DNA from: Flavobacteriales bacterium
GTDB taxonomy: Bacteria > Bacteroidota > Bacteroidia > Flavobacteriales_F > PHOS-HE28
NCBI GenBank assembly: GCA_016705955.1
Contig: JADJKO010000008.1
Location: 1 to 64,000, forward strand
Direction of reading: 5' to 3'
DNA length: 64,000 bases
Notes under the pieces: model-generated
What the model was told of the DNA's origin: nothing
The model's database searches: none
Seen by the model: the letters and a program-made list of their open reading frames with translations, nothing else
Translations under genes and position numbers: made by a program
In this document: positions 9,301 to 19,200 of the stretch, piece by piece
How positions within the stretch are numbered: the first letter of the stretch is position 1
Layout of the letters: each line of letters opens with the position of its first letter

Positions 9301-10197
9301 GAACAGCACGACCCCGATCAGGACGCGGCCTTGGCCGACCAGGCGAAAGCAGCTCCTCCAAAGTGCGGCGAGGATGAAGAATGCGGACATAGCGAGAAGG
9401 AGCAGACGCCAGACCAGCCAGGTCCCCATCTCCAGTGCGCCCTCGTTCCACGCTAGTCGGAAAAGTTCCTTGCCTTGATCATTGGATATCACCGGCCCAA
9501 CACCCTCTCCGGACACAGCACGCGCTCCTGGCGGCGCGTGAACGGCGGGATGGAAACCTTCGATCAAATACCGGTTCTGCACCGGCGGACAGACCCAGAC
9601 AGGACGAAAGGCGCGGACGCGAAGCAAGCCAATGACCCGTTCGGCGTGTAAGAACACCGAACCATCAGTCCGGGGTTCGTGGCGAGCCGCCATGGATCTG
9701 GACCAACCCATGGCAGAGGTGCCCGACCAAGCGACCAAGCTGTCACCGATGAACGCGCACAACTCCATTCCGGTCCGGGCCTGAACCAATTCCATGGACT
9801 CGGCATGGTCTGCCATCCATGATCCGGACCCTGAACTCGCGATGGATCGTGTCTGGCTTTCGGTGAACTCTTGCAGCTCTCGATCCATTTTCAGGACCCG
9901 CGGGCCGATATCCGCAGCCGCTTTGGCAAGCTCATGCTCTGCATCGGGTTCCGTCACGAACAACGCCGCCGCCGCACAAAGAGCGCCCAGCAGGAGCAGG
10001 GGTAGGGGCGGAACATGGAGCGCGTCGGTCGCAAGGGCTGCGCCAAAGTACGGGGGTGGCGATCGGACCGTGTGCCAGTATCGCACTTGGCGCGACGACT
10101 CGCCCCCGAGGCGGAACGCCCGACCAATGGCCGACTTTTCTCGACGAACGAACCCAGTGCTCGATCCTGCGTAGAACGGACCCGGTCCACTACTCAT
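6346..10197 (-). CDS. Large multi-pass membrane sensor histidine kinase (HAMP-HisKA-HATPase)
   Basis: The frame is 1,283 residues long. The C-terminal part is a complete kinase: a membrane helix (LFVLLFAISIMLAVFIS), a HAMP-like linker (TTRPLDILKRSL), the phospho-acceptor His1058 in QVAHEIKNPLTPMKL, the N box NNLLKNALQSIP, and the G boxes DNGSGIP and GMGLGLAMVKRM. The N-terminal half has about ten further membrane helices and two large extracytoplasmic stretches, the second (VYTPDGRLLASSRPQMF) resembling a Cache-type sensor. No response regulator is adjacent. The first about 55 residues are Arg/Pro-rich and unlike a membrane protein start. An ATG at 10016 in the neighbouring frame gives MFRPYP and would run into LLLLGALCAAAALF if one base were restored in the CCCC run at 9999-10002. 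I suspect the true start is there, leaving about 200 bp for divergent promoters. The stimulus is unknown. Confidence 0.85.
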   Translation of the reverse strand: MSSGPGPFYAGSSTGFVRREKSAIGRAFRLGGESSRQVRYWHTVRSPPPYFGAALATDALHVPPLPLLLLGALCAAAALFVTEPDAEHELAKAAADIGPRVLKMDRELQEFTESQTRSIASSGSGSWMADHAESMELVQARTGMELCAFIGDSLVAWSGTSAMGWSRSMAARHEPRTDGSVFLHAERVIGLLRVRAFRPVWVCPPVQNRYLIEGFHPAVHAPPGARAVSGEGVGPVISNDQGKELFRLAWNEGALEMGTWLVWRLLLLAMSAFFILAALWRSCFRLVGQGRVLIGVVLFCTTVLLLRWLTLAWGHTAPFDRWPLFDPAIYATSKFFPSLGDLLINALLFAFVASFLWACRHRIVSNGDARSVFLFGGVILALSVWITRLCIGLINDSSIDLDLYHVQSIDAYGVIALCIIAILLGSWCLVAASLVPIALPEKAGRSQWVAIAGVLLISIVLHHWYGIVDTIMFLWPVPVIVLLAIGHRQTFTFLMGVVLIALLAAIGTHILTKYSHGREQRERVVLAERLAAREDPVVEQLFREVAPEIRRDPAVYAMLTGTTVCGPGELEVVVRQPYFSGYWERYDIRLFGSGPRGDTRCATDLDPPRSTNDPKDAFPVGVSDMPDLFIDEWSEGDVFYHGRVAIMPNDSLPPAQLLVELQPRSSAPGFGFPELLLAGDDALALRAERYEQARYVNGLLMYSSARSSQPMHWSVALDENGERWYSVNGYDYLAKAVGKNTIMVLGIPTHGLVDKATTFSYLFTFFGLLALLALGVRLILTRSIPSLGIGTKVRVALVLFAITGLVLFGIGSQQLLTRQFAQRSATESLEKAHAVQQELMRQLGDEKLDRDTHAAYLQHLLGRLGNSFFTDITVYTPDGRLLASSRPQMFSVGLLGDRMDPLAFARLAIEGASSFVHEENIGGATFRTAYVPLLDRHGALLAHIALPRFADQHLQEEERSELLVAVVNLFVLLFAISIMLAVFISKWTTRPLDILKRSLAGVALQGANAPIQYRGKDEVGELVSVYNQKVDELRESAEKLARSEREHAWKEMARQVAHEIKNPLTPMKLGIQHFQNTWDPDAPDARARLDRFNTSMVEQIDALSRVAGDFSRFAQLSEANATVVDMNEVARSAVDLFAGERDANIRFTPALDPVMVMADKEHLLRIFNNLLKNALQSIPDGRNGKVEVVIRSQENAAIAEVRDNGSGIPAEVRESIFEPNFTTKSSGMGLGLAMVKRMVEQAHGTVRFETTEDRGTTFVVTLPLHPEADTFAVVIPGLTLDRE
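6354..6378. repeat. Small palindromic element, family C copy 1, in the 3' end of the kinase gene
   Basis: On the minus strand this 25-bp stretch begins GTCATTCCGGGCTTGAC and ends CCTGGATC. It matches the element at 40651-40675 at 21 of 25 positions. Here it encodes the last residues of the kinase (VIPGLTLD), which lie beyond the normal end of the ATPase domain. The element appears to have supplied the C-terminal tail and to have brought the kinase stop close to the next gene. Confidence 0.7.
6383..6391 (-). promoter_or_regulatory. Bacteroidota -7 box (TACATTTGC) upstream of enoyl-CoA hydratase
   Basis: On the minus strand the sequence reads TACATTTGC, a full match to the Bacteroidota primary sigma -7 consensus TAnnTTTG. 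It ends about 50 nt upstream of the hydratase ATG, inside the kinase coding region. No clear TTG element was found at the usual distance upstream, so this is a box match only. Confidence 0.5.
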
Positions 10198-10219
10198 GGA
10201 CCGACTTGAACTTACTGGT

Positions 10220-13200
10220 ATGAAAAAGGCACTCCTCTTGGTGCTTGCGGTGGTCCTGGCCGGGATCCTGCACGCACAGACCGGAACCGAGTTCTGGATG
10301 GCTCCGCCCGACGTGACGTATTACCATAATACGCCCGGGGATGAGCCGATCTACCTGAACGTCACTACTGGCAACGCGGCTGCGACCGTTACCGTATCGC
10401 AGCCGGCCAACGCAGCCTTCAACGGCGGCACCCCGATCGTGATCAACGTGTTGGCGAACTCGGCGGTCCGATACAATATGACCTTATTGAAGGCCCAGCT
10501 GGAGACGCGCCCGACGAACAGCATCCGCAATACGGGTCTTCGGATCCAATCCACGGCCAACATCACTTGCTACTACGAGAGCAGTAACACGAACAACCCC
10601 GACATCATGGCGCTGAAGGGCGCCAACGGACTTGGTACCGAGTTCTACATCCCGCTTCACAAGCACACCCCGTTCGCGAACCACAATTTTTCGCCGAACA
10701 ACGCCGATCTCGCATTCGCGTCGTTCGACATCGTTGCCACCCAGAACAACACCACGGTGATGATCTATTCGCCGGTGGCGGTGGATGGTCACGGTGCGCT
10801 CACGCCGTGGACCATCACCTTGAACCAAGGCCAGACCTATTCCACAGCGAACACGGTGCCCGCAACGCACACCGACCCGCTGACGCACCCCTCGGGTGCG
10901 GTCGTGCTTTCGGATAAGCCCGTTGCAGTCTCCATCAAGGATGACAGCAACCATAATCCATCGGGCGGCTGCTATGACCTGATGCTCGATCAGATCGTTC
11001 CGGTGAACATTCTCGGCACCGAGTACGTGGCGGTGAAGGGTGCGCTGAACAATACCGGCGACGAATCTCTCTTCGTGATGGCCGTGCAGAACAACACGCA
11101 GGTCTACATCGATGGCAACCCTGTGCCAGTGGCCACACTATTCGCGGGCCAGTACTACCGCCACGACATGGACTATCTGGCTGGCGCGGCGAACAACGCC
11201 ACGTTGGTCACCGGCTCCAAGCCGTTGTACGCCATACATGTCACCGGTTTCGGTTGCGAGCAGGGCATGGCGATCCTGCCTCCGCTGAATTGCGCGGGAA
11301 GCACGCAACTCAGCTTCACGCGAAGTACAAGCGAATCCTTCTTCCTGAATATCCTGGTCAGGAACGGATCACAGAACAATTTCGTGGTAACACCCGGTAC
11401 GGCAACGATACCGGGTGCGGCGTTCCAAACGGTTCCTGGTACAGGGGGTGTGTGGATGGCCGCGCGGATCCAGTACAACACCACGCAGGTGCCGGTGAAC
11501 CAGGCGTTCATCGTGAGCAACACCACGGATGTGTTCTCGCTCGCCATCATCAACGGCGGCGCAACGAGCGGATGCCGCTATGGCTTCTTCTCGGAGTTCG
11601 CCGGACAGATCAACGTCACCGCTGGTGCCGATCAAACGCGTTGTGCAGGTGATACCGTGCTTTTAACAGGAACGGTTTCCGGTGGAAGCACCACCGGTAT
11701 CTGGACAACGACCGGCAGTGGAACATTCGCGCCGAGTGCAACAGCGCTGAACGCGACCTACCACCCGAGCATCGGTGATCTCGCGATCGGAAGCGTGACC
11801 TTGACCTTGACCTCAACGGGCCCATGTACGCCGGCCAGCGACGCGATGGTGGTCACCTTCAGTCCGAGGCCGATCCCGAACGCAGGTCCCGACCAGAGCG
11901 TGTGCCGCAACAACGCTGTTGTGCAATTGGCGGGAACCGTACTCAATGCCGTTGGTGGTGTGTGGACCGGCGGTGCGGGCGCCTTCCTGCCAAGCAACAG
12001 CAACCTCAACGCGACCTACACGCCGACCGCAGCCGAGCTGACCGCCGGACAAGTGTGGATCAAGCTGACATCCACCGGCAACGGTGTGTGCAACGCAGTT
12101 GTGGACAGCATGCTCGTGACCTTCGCGCCTTCGCCAACAGCGAATGCGGGTCCTGATCAAACGCGCTGCGCGAACAACGCCGTGGTGCAATTGAACGGCT
12201 CGTTCACGGTGGCGACTGGCGGTGTGTGGAGCGGCGGCGCCGGTTCCTTCGACCCGAGCACCACGAACATGTCGGCGCAATACACGCCTACCGCGGGGGA
12301 GATCTCCAGCGGCTCCGTGACCTTGACGATGACCACGACCGGCAACGGCAATTGCGTTGCGGTGAACGACCAGGTGCTGATCAACTTCACGGCAGCACCC
12401 GTGGTGAATGCGGGCGCGGCGGTTTCGCTTTGCGCGAACAACGCGCAAGTGACCCTGAGCGGTTCCGTGACAGGCGCGACCGGTGGTGCTTGGAGCGGCG
12501 GCGCTGGTTCCTACGCGCCGAACAACACGACGCTCAACGCGACCTACACGCCGACAGCTGCCGAGATCGCAGCGGGTACGTTGATGCTGACGCTGAGCAG
12601 CACGGGCAATGGCAATTGCTTGCCCGTCACGAGCAACAAGGTGATCAGCTTCACACCGGCACCTACGGTGAGTGCCGGAGCGAACGGAAGTGTCTGCGCG
12701 AACAACGCGAACATCACGTTGGCCGGTTCATTCACGCTTGCAACAGGCGCTGTTTGGAGTGGTGGTACGGGATCGTACAACCCGAACAACACCACGATGA
12801 ACGCGGTGTACACGCCGAGCGCTGCTGAACTCACCGCAGGAACGGTGACGCTGACCCTCACCACGGCGGGCAACGGCAATTGCAACGCGGTGAGCGCGAG
12901 CGTGACCTACGCCATCACACCTGCTCCGACCGCGACCGCCGGTGCGGACCAAACGCTTTGCGCGAACAACGCCGTTGCGACACTGAACGGTTCGTTCACC
13001 GTTTCGACAGGCGGAGTATGGAGTGGCGGCGCAGGATCCTTCGATCCGAGCACCACGAACATGGGCGCGCAATACACGCCGACCGCGGGGGAGATCTCCA
13101 GCGGCTCCGTGACACTGACGTTGACCACGACCGGCAACGGTGGCTGCATAGCGGTGACCGATCAAGTGCAGTTGAACTTCACACCTGCGCCAGTTGTAAG

Positions 13201-16200
13201 CGCGGGTGCTGCTGTTTCGGTTTGTGCGAACAACGTTCAAGTCGCCTTGAATGGCAGCGTGACCGGTGCAACCGGTGGTGCATGGAGTGGCGGCACGGGT
13301 GCTTTCAACCCGAACGCGACGACGCTCAACGCGACCTACACGCCGAGTGCTGCGGAGATCGCCGCCGGTACAGTGACACTGACATTGACCTCCACCGGCA
13401 ACGGCAATTGCAACGCGGTATCGAGCAGCAAGGTGATCACGATCACCCCGGCTCCGACCGTCGATGCGGGTCCTAACGCGACGGTATGCGCGAACAACTC
13501 GGCGATCACGCTTGCGGGCGCGATCACCGTTGCGACAGGTGCGACCTGGAGCGGCGGCACAGGTGCCTACGCCCCGAACAACACCACATTGAACGCGGTG
13601 TACACGCCGAGCGCTGCTGAACGCACTGCTGGCACGGTAACACTAACGCTCACCACGGTGGGCAACGGCAATTGCAATGCGGTGAACGACCAGGTGACGT
13701 TCACCATCACACCTGCTCCGACGGCGAACGCAGGTGTGGACCGCACGGTTTGCGCGAACAATGCAGTGGTCACCTTGAATGGTTCGTTCACCGTTGCGAC
13801 GGGTGGTGTGTGGAGCGGTGGCGCAGGAGCCTTCGATCCGAGCACTACCAACATGGGTGCGCAGTACACGCCGACCGCTGGCGAGATCTCCAGCGGATCC
13901 GTGACGCTTACGATGACCACCACCGGCAACGGAGGTTGCGTCGCCGTGGCCGACCAGATGGTGATCGCCTTCACCGCGGCCCCTGTCGTGAATGCGGGTG
14001 TAGCGGTATCGCTCTGTGCGAACAATGCGCAAGTGAGCTTGAGCGGATCCGTTACCGGCGCGACCGGCGGTATCTGGAGCGGCGGCACGGGCACCTTCAA
14101 CCCGAACAACACCTCGCTTACGGCGACCTACACACCAACTGCAGCGGAGATCGCGGCGGGCACATTGACGCTCACGTTGACGAGCACGGGCAACGGCACT
14201 TGCAACCCTGTTGCGAGCAACAAGGTGATCACCTTCACACCAGCTCCGATCGTGAGTGCTGGTGCGAACGGAAGTGTTTGCACGAACAACTCCTTGATCA
14301 CTTTGAATGGTTCTGTGATCGGTGCGACCGGCGGGATCTGGAGCGGTGGCGCCGGCACGTATGCGCCGAACAACACCACGCTCAATGCGACCTACACACC
14401 GACCGCTGCCGAGCGCACGGCTGGAACCGTAACGCTGACCTTGACTTCCGCAGGCAACGGCAATTGCAATGCGGTAGCGAGCAACGTGACCTACACGATC
14501 ACGCCCGCTCCGACGGCGAATGCAGGTGCTGATCAATCGTTGTGTACCAACAACCCTGTTGCTTCCTTGGGTGGAAGCGTGACGATCGCCACGGGCGGGA
14601 TCTGGAGCGGCGGTGCGGGCACCTTCGCGCCGAGCACGACCAACTTGAACGCAACCTACACGCCGACCGCTGCGGAGATCGCAAGCGGTCTCGTGACCTT
14701 GACCTTGACCACGACCGGCAACGGCACTTGCATCGCTGTTATAGATCAAGTGCAATTGAACTTCACTCCAAGTCCGACCGCGAACGCCGGTGCGGACCTG
14801 TCGCTCTGCCGCAACAACGCGAGCGTTGCCCTCGGTGGATCGGTGACCGTGGCAACTGGCGGCATTTGGAGCGGCGGTGCGGGATCCTTCACGCCGAACA
14901 ACACCACGCTGAACGCGACCTACACGCCGACACCGGCCGAACTCGCTGCAGGCACGTTGAACCTGACCCTGACGACAACAGGCAATGGGAACTGCAACGC
15001 TGTTGCGGATAGCCGTGTGATCACGTTCACGCCATCGCCAACAGTGAATGCAGGTCCGAACGCCACGGTCTGCGCGAACAACTCGAACATCACCTTGGCT
15101 GGGGCGTTCACCGTTTCGACTGGCGCAGTATGGAGCGGCGGTGCTGGCACGTACAACCCGAACAACACCACGATGAACGCGGTGTACACGCCCACCGCTG
15201 CCGAGCGGACGGCTGGTACGGTGACGCTCACACTGACCACCGTGGGCAATGGCAATTGTAATGCGGTGAATGACCAGGTGACCTTCACCATCACGCCTGC
15301 TCCGACCGTCAACGCCGGACTTGATCGCACGGTATGCGCGAACAACGCCGCCGTTGCATTGAACGGTTCCTTCACGATCGCGACCGGCGGTATCTGGAGC
15401 GGTGGTGCAGGCACTTTCGATCCGAGCACCACGAACATGGGCGCGGTCTACACGCCGAGCGCGGCGGAGATCACGGCGGGCATCGTCACACTGACGTTGA
15501 CGACCTCGGGCAACGGTAGCTGTAACGCGGTGGCCGACCAGATGGTGATCAGCATCACGGATGCACCAACTGTGAACGCTGGTGCGCCGGTTTCGCTCTG
15601 CGCGAACAACGCACTAGTGAGTTTGAGCGGATCTGTGATCGGCGCGACCGGCGGCATTTGGAGCGGTGGCACGGGCACTTTCAACCCGAACAACACTTCG
15701 CTTACCGCGACCTACACGCCCACCGCTGCGGAGATCGCCGGTGGAACGCTGACGCTGACATTGACCAGCACGGGCAATGGCAATTGCAATCCGGTGATGA
15801 GCAACAAGGTGATCACCTTCACGCCATCGCCGATCGTGAGCGCTGGTGCGAACGGATCCGTATGCACGAACAACGCAACGATCAACTTGAACGGATCGGT
15901 GACCGGTGCGACCGGTGCGATCTGGAGCGGCGGTACGGGCACGTACACCCCGAACAACACCACGCTGAATGCGGCCTACACACCGAGCGCTGCTGAACGC
16001 ACTGCCGGAACTGTAACACTGACGCTGACATCCGCAGGCAACGGCAATTGCAACGCGGTCAGCTCGAACGTGACCTATACGATCACGCCTGCTCCGACCA
16101 CGAACGCGGGTCCGGACCAATCGCTTTGCAGCAACGATCCGGTCGCGACGTTGAGCGGCTCGTTCACGGTTGCGACCGGTGGTATCTGGAGCGGCGGCAA

Positions 16201-19200
16201 TGGTTCCTTCAGCCCGAGCACCACGAACATGGGCGCGACCTACACGCCGACGGCGGTGGAGATCGCGAACGGCAACGTGACCTTGACCTTGACCACGACG
16301 GGCAACGGAACATGCATCGCCGTGACGGACCAGGTGCAATTGAACTTCACGCCAAGTCCGACCGCGAACGCTGGTCCTGACCTGACGCTCTGCCGCAACA
16401 ACGCCAGTGTGGCGATGGGCGGGTCGGTGACGATCGCGACCGGCGGTATCTGGAGCGGTGGCGCGGGATCCTTCACGCCGAACAACACGACGCTCAACGC
16501 GACCTACACGCCGACCCCGGCTGAACTCGCTGCGGGCACCTTGACTTTGACCTTGACCACCACGGGCAACGGGAATTGCAACAGCGTTTCCGACAGCCGT
16601 GTGATCACCTTCACACCTGCACCTACCGTTGATGCAGGTCCTAACGCAACGGTGTGCGCGAACAACTCAGCGATCACCTTGGCGGGTGCCTTCACGGTTT
16701 CCACCGGTGTGATCTGGAGCGGCGGAACGGGAACGTACAACCCGAACAACACGACCACCAACGCGGTGTACACGCCGAGCGCTGCTGAACGCGCTGCCGG
16801 CACGGTAACGCTGACGCTCACCACGGTGGGCAACGGCAATTGCAATGCGGTGAACGATCAAGTGACATTCACCATCACACCTGCTCCGACGGCGAACGCC
16901 GGACTCGATCGCACCGTGTGTGCGAACAATCCAACGGTGGCGCTGAACGGTTCCTTCACGATCGCTACCGGTGGTATCTGGAGCGGTGGTGCAGGCACCT
17001 TCGATCCGAGCACCACGAACATGGGTGCGATCTACACGCCGAGCGCGGCGGAGATCACCGCAGGCATCGTGACCTTGACCTTGACGACCACGGGTAACGG
17101 CAGCTGCAACGCGGTGGCCGACCCGATGGTGATCAGCATCACCGATGCGCCAACGGTGAATGCCGGTGCGCCGATCTCGCTCTGCGCGAACAACGCCCAG
17201 GTGAGTTTGAACGGTAGTGTATTCGGCGCAACGGGCGGCGCATGGACCGGCGGTTCGGGCACCTTCGCGCCGAACAACACCACGCTCAATGCGACCTACA
17301 CGCCGAGCGCTTCGGATCTCGCGGCAGGCACCGTTACGCTCACATTGACGAGCACGGGCAACGGCAATTGCAATCCGGTTTCCAGCAACCGTGTGATCAC
17401 CTTCACGCCAGCACCGACCGTCAACGCCGGACCGGATGCGAGCGTGTGTTCCAACAACGCGAACATCACCCTGGCCGGTGCCTTCACTGGTGCCACGGGC
17501 GCGATCTGGAGCGGTGGCGCAGGCACGTACAGTCCGAACAACGCCACCATGAATGCGGTGTACACACCGACGGCGGCTGAGCGAACAGCGGGCACGGTGA
17601 CACTCACGCTCACTACTGTGGGCAATGGAAACTGCAACGCGGTCAGCGATGCGGTGACCTTCCTGATCACGCCTTCTCCAACCGTGAACGCCGGTGTGGA
17701 TCGCACCGTGTGCGCGAACAATGTGGCAGTGACGCTGGCCGGTTCGTTCACTGTGGCTACGGGCGGTGTGTGGAGCGGTGGCAATGGAACATTCGATCCC
17801 AGCACCACGAACGTGAGCGCGATCTACACGGCAAGTGCCGCTGAGATCGCGAACGGTTCCGTGACGCTCACCTTGACGACCACGGGCGTAGGTAGCTGCA
17901 TCGCGGTAACGGATCAAATGACGATCAACTTCACCGCAGCGCCTGTGGTGAACGCAGGTGCGCCTGTTTCGCTCTGCGCGAACAACGCACTGGTGAGTTT
18001 GGGTGGCAGCGTTTCCGGTGCGACCGGTGGCGTGTGGAGCGGCGGAACCGGCACCTACAACCCGAACAACACCACGCTCAACGCGACCTATACGCCTACT
18101 GCTGGCGAGATCGCTGGCGGCACCTTGACATTGACGTTGACGAGCACCGGCAACGGTACGTGTAATGCGGTACAGAGCAGCCGCGTGATCACGTTCACCC
18201 CTGCACCTTCCGTTAGTGCGGGACCGAACGGAACGGTTTGCGCGAACAACTCCTCGATCACGTTGGCCGGTTCACAGAGCGGCGCTACGGGCGCTGTTTG
18301 GAGCGGCGGAACGGGGACGTACAGCCCGAACAACGCAACGCTGAATGCGATCTACACGCCGAGCGCCGCAGAACGCACTGCGGGCACGGTGACGCTTACG
18401 CTCACCACGGTGGGCAATGGCAATTGCAATGCGGTATCGAGCAACGTGACGTATTCGATCACGCCTGCTCCGACGGCGAACGCCGGTGCGGATCAATCGC
18501 GCTGTGCGAACAACGCTGTGGCGACGCTAGCTGGAGGTGTGACCGTTGCAACAGGTGGTATCTGGAGCGGTGGCGCAGGCACCTTTGCGCCGAGTACCAC
18601 GAACTTGAATGCGACCTACACGCCAACGGCCGCGGAGATCGCGACCGGTTCAGTAACACTGACGCTGACGACGACCGGCAACAACAACTGTATTGCCGTT
18701 GTCGATCAGATCACGATCGACTTCACGCCAGCGCCTGTTGCGAATGCGGGAGCGCCGGTTTCGATCTGCGTGAACAATCCGCAAGTGACGATGACCGGCT
18801 CTGTCTCCGGCGCTACGGGTGGCATCTGGAGCGGCGGTTTGGGATCCTTCACGCCGAACAACACCACGTTGAATGCGGTGTACACGCCGACCCCCGCGGA
18901 ACTCGCAGCGGGCACGTTGACGCTGACCTTGACGACGACGGGCAACGGCAATTGCAACGCGGTCACCAGCACACGCACGATCACCTTCACGCCAGCACCT
19001 GTAGTGGATGCCGGTGCGAACGGAACCGTCTGCTCGAACGCTTCATTGATCACCTTGAACGGATCGGTGAGCGGTGCGACCGGCGCGATCTGGAGCGGTG
19101 GCGCAGGTGTCTTCACGCCGAACAACACCACGCTCAACGCGACCTACCAACCGACCGTTGCCGAACGCAACGCCGGAACGGTAACGCTCACGCTGACCTC

